Assembly: GCA_003453835.1 (NCBI GenBank) | Contig: DMMN01000073.1 | Location: 11,121 to 20,418, forward strand | DNA: 9,298 nt | Direction: 5' to 3' | Source of the DNA: Bacteroidota bacterium | Lineage (GTDB): Bacteria; Bacteroidota; Ignavibacteria; UBA10030 | Shown here: piece after piece, positions 6,060 through 9,298 of the stretch | Layout: the number at the start of each line of letters is the position of its first letter | Numbering within the stretch: position 1 is the stretch's first letter | Position numbers and translations under genes: made by a program | Notes under the pieces: model-generated | Database searches by the model: none | What the model saw: only the letters and a program-made list of their open reading frames with translations | What the model was told of the DNA's origin: nothing

Positions 6060-7928
6060 CTATTTCATCAGGGTCATTTTTTTCGTCGCGCGATGCAATC
6101 CGGCATGGATACGATAGAGATACACTCCGCTTGGGACTCCGACACCGGCATCGTTCGTGCCATCCCAGGCGATCGTGTGAAAGCCGGCACTAACGGTCCC
6201 GCCGCCGATCAGCGTCCGAACCTTCACACCCAGCATGTTGTAGACCTCCAGAGTGACAGGCTCTTCTTTCGGGAGGGCGAAGCTCAGGCTCGTTATGGGA
6301 TTGAAGGGATTCGGGAAGTTCTGGCCCAGGGAAAACTCCGTTGGAAGGAGCCCATCTCCGTCACTAACACCAGTAATTGTGAAGTTCCAAAAGGTCGAGT
6401 CTTTCAGACCGCCCGGATCAGAAAAGACAGCAGTCACCGCGTTTGGCGCACCGTGCGGGCCGGGGAAGGATTTCGTGAAGGTGGAGTCGGCACCGCTTTT
6501 TTCCGTCGCACCGTTCACCTTCCACACAAATGTAAGCGCATCGCCATCGGGGTCGCTGGCACTGACCCGAAACGTCGTTGCCGTGTTGAACGAGACCTGC
6601 GAGACGCTTGTCGGGACTCTGCTCACGTACGCCGGCTTTCGATTGACGTTGGTAACGGTGATCGAGGCAGTCGTGCTGTCGGATAATCCTCCGGAGTCCG
6701 TGGCACGAAAGAGAATCGAGTAGGAGCCGGATTGGGTGAAGCTCGGAGTCCAATTGAATGCCCCGGTCGAACTGCTGAGCGAAGCGCCGGTCGGCGATGT
6801 GGAAGAACTGAATGTCAACGGATCACCGTCGGGATCGGTTGCACTCAGGTTGAAGTTGAGCGAAGTCCCCTCGGCTACCGACTTGGCAGAGACGGAAGCG
6901 ATGGTCGGCTTCTGATTGACGTTTGTCACCGTTATCGAGGCGACAGTGCTATCGCTGAGAAGACCGGGATCAGTGGCGGTGAAGGTCACGGAATATGAAC
7001 CCGCTTGAGCAAAACCAGGCGTCCAACTAAAACTGCCGGTTGAAGCACTAAGCGTTGCTCCTGTTGGCAGGTTCGGTGAGCCGTACGTGATGACGTCGTT
7101 GTCCGGATCAGTTGCGACGACGCTGAAATTCAATGCCGATCCTTCGGCAACGGTTTTGGCAGCTATCGCTGTTATTACAGGTTTCTGATTCACATTGACA
7201 ACTGAAATCAACGCCGTCGTGCTATCGGAAGAACTGGCCGGATCAGTCGCCTTGAATACGACCGAGTAGGAGCCTGACTGTGTGAAGCCCGGCGTCCAAC
7301 TGAAGGCACCGGTTGAACTTCCGAGCGTTGCGCCGGATGGCAGATTGGACGAACTGTACGTTAGAAGATCTCCATCCGGATCTGTGGCACTCACTGTGAA
7401 CGTTAGCGGTTGACCTTCGTTGACGCTCTTTGGAGTTACCTGGTTGATGGTAGGCTTTCGATTGACCCTGATGGAACCGTTCGTGGATGTCGAAGATGGA
7501 GTTCCTTCATTGAACTTAACAAGATAAAACGTCAAGCTCGTAAGTCCTGGGGATCTCAATTCAGCCGTAACGTTTATCAGCGTGCCGCTTCCGGACAAGG
7601 CAGAAATCCCGGCCGCAACAACGATAAGAGTGTCTGGTTTTGCCGTATTGGCAATGACTGACGCCATAGATTCCGAGATTGTCCCCGATCTGTCGATACC
7701 GGTGAGCTTGGCTACCGTAGAGTCGAATCTGATCCTGACGTCGAACGCCGTCACACCCTTTCCCGTGAGATCACTCACCGTGATCGGGATCGTCATAGTT
7801 GTGCTGGGAGCTCCTGTCACGTTCGGCAAGCTGACTGTCACTTGGGCCGAGGCAAGAGATGGGAAGAAGGACTGGAAAAGCAGGGGAAACCAAAAGGTCA
7901 TGCAGAATCTGTTAACCAACCGTTTCAT
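6060..7928 (-). CDS. Secreted cohesin protein with Ig-like repeats and T9SS sorting domain
   Basis: The protein has 622 residues. Residues 1-28 are a signal peptide (hydrophobic core TFWFPLLFQSFF, cleavage after SLASA). Residues 29-155 fit a cohesin fold: a beta-rich start with MTIPITVSDLTGKGVTAFDVRIRFDS (about 45-70), a middle PDTLIVVAAGISALSGSGTLINV and an end GLTSLTFYLVKFNEG. Three Ig-like (He_PIG/cadherin-like) repeats of exactly 91 residues follow (156-246, 247-337, 338-428), each with NxKP, AEG or NEG, ATDPDxD, SSTGAFxWTPxF, GSYS and SDST. A fourth divergent one spans 429-518. Residues about 528-622 are a T9SS type A sorting domain (FSLGQNFPNPFNP, LEVYNMLGVKVRTL, AWDGTNDAGVGVPSGVYLYRI). 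The T9SS should export the protein across the outer membrane and anchor or release it. GGAG at 7940-7937, eight bases before the ATG, supports the start. Cohesins bind dockerins, and the next gene has one. Confidence 0.88.
   Translation of the reverse strand: MKRLVNRFCMTFWFPLLFQSFFPSLASAQVTVSLPNVTGAPSTTMTIPITVSDLTGKGVTAFDVRIRFDSTVAKLTGIDRSGTISESMASVIANTAKPDTLIVVAAGISALSGSGTLINVTAELRSPGLTSLTFYLVKFNEGTPSSTSTNGSIRVNRKPTINQVTPKSVNEGQPLTFTVSATDPDGDLLTYSSSNLPSGATLGSSTGAFSWTPGFTQSGSYSVVFKATDPASSSDSTTALISVVNVNQKPVITAIAAKTVAEGSALNFSVVATDPDNDVITYGSPNLPTGATLSASTGSFSWTPGFAQAGSYSVTFTATDPGLLSDSTVASITVTNVNQKPTIASVSAKSVAEGTSLNFNLSATDPDGDPLTFSSSTSPTGASLSSSTGAFNWTPSFTQSGSYSILFRATDSGGLSDSTTASITVTNVNRKPAYVSRVPTSVSQVSFNTATTFRVSASDPDGDALTFVWKVNGATEKSGADSTFTKSFPGPHGAPNAVTAVFSDPGGLKDSTFWNFTITGVSDGDGLLPTEFSLGQNFPNPFNPITSLSFALPKEEPVTLEVYNMLGVKVRTLIGGGTVSAGFHTIAWDGTNDAGVGVPSGVYLYRIHAGLHRATKKMTLMK
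6645..7463 (-). repeat. Three tandem 273-bp units encoding 91-residue Ig-like domains
   Basis: Units occupy 7463-7191, 7190-6918 and 6917-6645 in reading order, each beginning at the Asn of N(R/Q)KP. The period is identical across all three at the protein level, while the DNA has drifted clearly, so this is an old domain duplication and not a recent expansion. A fourth, divergent domain (6644-6375) follows and lacks the STGxFxWTP motif. Confidence 0.85.
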
Positions 7929-8354
7929 AAAAATGTCTCCATGAAGTTGAGGACATGGGATTGAATTCGTGAGTGGTACACGATGGTAACCAAGAAGCGT
8001 GTGGTGTCCCCACGAGGTTGCCGGAAAGATTGAGAATGTACTGCTAGGATGTCGTGCCGGATGTCACACATGCATCGCTCCCCGACATCCAATACTCTTG
8101 TGGTGGTCGTGATGAACCCACTCGTCCATAACCCGCAACTGCTCGCGAACGAGATCGTACTCTCTTTGCACAAACAGGTGCATTCGTAAGCATCACAACT
8201 TTGCACATGATGCTGATCGTTTTGCTCAGAGTCAATACCCCGCGAACCCCCCGTTCATGGATCCCTTTTGATGGGATCCCCCAAAAAAAACTTCGATCAG
8301 TATGAAGCAATCCGCGGCGAAATCTGGTAGACCCCGTGCGCCCAGGTCCATTCC
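7929..8354. other. 426-base gap between dockerin and cohesin genes
   Basis: No convincing gene is seen; open frames here have no family resemblance and unusual Cys/Ser-rich composition. The gap has a 7-bp perfect hairpin, GGATCCC (8259-8265) with GGGATCC (8273-8279), next to eight A (8283-8290). On the - strand the T-run comes before the hairpin, so it is not a normal terminator. A 9-base direct repeat CTTTGCACA lies at 8164-8172 and 8199-8207. It probably serves as a long leader or regulatory region for the cohesin gene. Confidence 0.5.
8207..8235 (-). promoter_or_regulatory. Weak sigma-70-like promoter candidate for the cohesin gene
   Basis: On the - strand TTGACT (8235-8230, 5/6), a 17-base spacer and CATCAT (8212-8207, 4/6) are correctly spaced. 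The -10 overlaps the first copy of the TGTGCAAAG direct repeat by one base. The leader would be about 270 bases long, which is unusual, so this call is tentative. Confidence 0.3.
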
Positions 8355-9298
8355 CTACGGCGGGAGCCTTGTAATGATGCCGAGAACATATTGCAGGATC
8401 AACGCTGCGTCGTAGGCGGTAATAGTTCCATTTGCGGAGGCGTCGGCCGCAATGAGCGCAGATATGTCGGTCAGGATTGTCACGCCGGTGACATGTTGAA
8501 GGACCAATGACGCGTCAAAAGCAGTGACGGCACCATCGCCAGACACGTCCCCCCTGAGCCTGGCACGAAGCACGGACACCGTTGCGCTTGTGCTGTCGCT
8601 TCGACTGCCATCGCTCACTAATACTTTCACTCTATAACTCTGGCCGGCCTGGCCAAAGAGTGGAGACCAGACGATCAAACCGTCGGCGGATATTTCCATT
8701 CCCTGAGGTGGATCCTGAAGCCGAAAGGTCACCGGATCGCCGTCGGGATCTATGGCGTCGTACTTGAAGCGAAGCGTATCCTGAGTGTCATAGATTGTTG
8801 TGTCACGGAGAACTCTGGTGAAGGTTGGCCCTCTATTGACGTTGAGAACGAGGATGCTCCCCGACGTGATAACGGTGAATTGGCCATCGGTTGCCGAGAC
8901 GATGATCGAGTACGGTCCCGCCTGGCTGAACGAAGGAACCCATGTGAACCGACCCGTAGATGGGTTGATCGAAGCGCCGGCGGGTGGATTGACGAGCGAA
9001 AAAGTAATTAACTCACCGGCGTCAAGAGGATCTGCCACGTAGTCAAAAGTAAGTTTTTGATTCTCTTGGATGCTTGTATCCCGCAGCGAACTCAGAAAGA
9101 CCGGTGGTCGCGTTGGGAAGCCGATCGCAAACCGACCACCTTGAGTTGAGAGTCCCGAAGTCGCCGCGAGAGCGCGCACTGATATAATCGTATCACCCGG
9201 AGAGGGGATTTGAATGCTGTTCGCCGGGTAGCTCAGACCCGTCCCTTCGAGTTGCCAAGCGTTTGTCGATGCATTGCCGTCGACGCGCCAAATGATTC
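8355..9298 (-). CDS. Dockerin-bearing secreted protein with Ig-like repeats (5' end missing)
   Basis: The frame is open to the right edge, giving 313 complete residues of a longer protein. A GTG at 9179 is in frame, but coding continues upstream (WRVDGNASTNAWQLEG...), so it is not the start. In order: the end of a beta-rich domain (1-55); an Ig-like repeat (about 56-152: ENQKLTFDYVADPLD, NPSTGRFTWVPSF); a second (about 153-247: DAIDPDGDPVTFRL, ADGLIVWSPLF, SDSTSATVSVL); and a C-terminal dockerin (248-313). The dockerin has two calcium-loop plus helix units: GDVSGDGAVTAFDASLVLQHVTG and ADASANGTITAYDAALILQYVLG, with loop ligands at positions 1, 3, 5 and 12 (D-S-D-D and D-S-N-D). The protein ends after the dockerin with RLPP and has no T9SS sorting domain. 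A signal peptide and any catalytic domain would be beyond the edge. It is transcribed toward the cohesin gene. Confidence 0.85.
   Translation of the reverse strand, partial: IIWRVDGNASTNAWQLEGTGLSYPANSIQIPSPGDTIISVRALAATSGLSTQGGRFAIGFPTRPPVFLSSLRDTSIQENQKLTFDYVADPLDAGELITFSLVNPPAGASINPSTGRFTWVPSFSQAGPYSIIVSATDGQFTVITSGSILVLNVNRGPTFTRVLRDTTIYDTQDTLRFKYDAIDPDGDPVTFRLQDPPQGMEISADGLIVWSPLFGQAGQSYRVKVLVSDGSRSDSTSATVSVLRARLRGDVSGDGAVTAFDASLVLQHVTGVTILTDISALIAADASANGTITAYDAALILQYVLGIITRLPP

Noticed and set aside
5697..6686. Long + strand open frame opposite the cohesin gene
   Set aside because: It is antisense to the terminator, promoter and repeats, has an Arg-rich composition, and resembles no family; it is a shadow of the opposite strand.
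7925..8206. Possible 93-residue small protein in the dockerin-cohesin gap
   Set aside because: It is Cys/Ser-rich without pattern, has no ribosome binding site and runs into the cohesin start region; a chance frame is more likely.
9177..9179. GTG as start of the dockerin protein
   Set aside because: The frame stays open upstream to the window edge with coding-like sequence, and the resulting protein would lack a signal peptide.

Overview
The window looks like chromosomal DNA from a Gram-negative bacterium of the FCB superphylum (Bacteroidota, Ignavibacteriota, Kapabacteria, KSB1 and relatives). The main clue is a secreted protein ending in a type IX secretion (T9SS type A) sorting domain, together with long arrays of immunoglobulin-like repeats. 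A cohesin module and a dockerin module on neighbouring genes narrow this a little, but not to a genus. The DNA is moderately GC-rich. Two clear promoters match the classical TTGACA/TATAAT pattern with 17-base spacers, not the TAnnTTTG pattern of Bacteroides-type organisms, so an early-branching FCB lineage is more likely (inference).

Layout. At the left edge on the + strand lie the C-terminus of PrmA (ribosomal protein L11 methyltransferase) and, overlapping it, a short Ppx/GppA phosphatase gene. Everything to the right is on the - strand and is read from right to left. In transcription order these are: (i) a large secreted protein, cut by the right edge, with two Ig-like repeats and a C-terminal dockerin; (ii) a 426-base gap with a hairpin, a weak promoter candidate and a 9-base direct repeat; (iii) a 622-aa secreted protein with signal peptide, cohesin, three regular 91-residue Ig-like repeats, a fourth divergent one and a T9SS sorting domain, followed by a good intrinsic terminator; (iv) a GAF-PP2C (RsbU-type) phosphatase behind a near-consensus promoter; (v) a 328-base gap; (vi) an overlapping three-gene operon of ECF sigma factor, membrane zinc-finger anti-sigma factor and a Spy/CpxP-like periplasmic protein, closed by an intrinsic terminator; (vii) a NifS/IscS-type cysteine desulfurase whose promoter directly abuts that terminator and leaves almost no 5' leader.

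How the genes may work together. The sigma/anti-sigma/Spy-like operon has the shape of an envelope-stress module. The phosphatase upstream could signal by dephosphorylating an anti-sigma-factor antagonist, but no partner for it is visible here. The most interesting part is the right-hand third. A dockerin protein without a T9SS signal lies next to a cohesin protein that carries one, which suggests that the second displays or captures the first at the cell surface outside any obvious cellulose-degrading context. No tRNA, rRNA, CRISPR array, insertion sequence or phage gene was seen.
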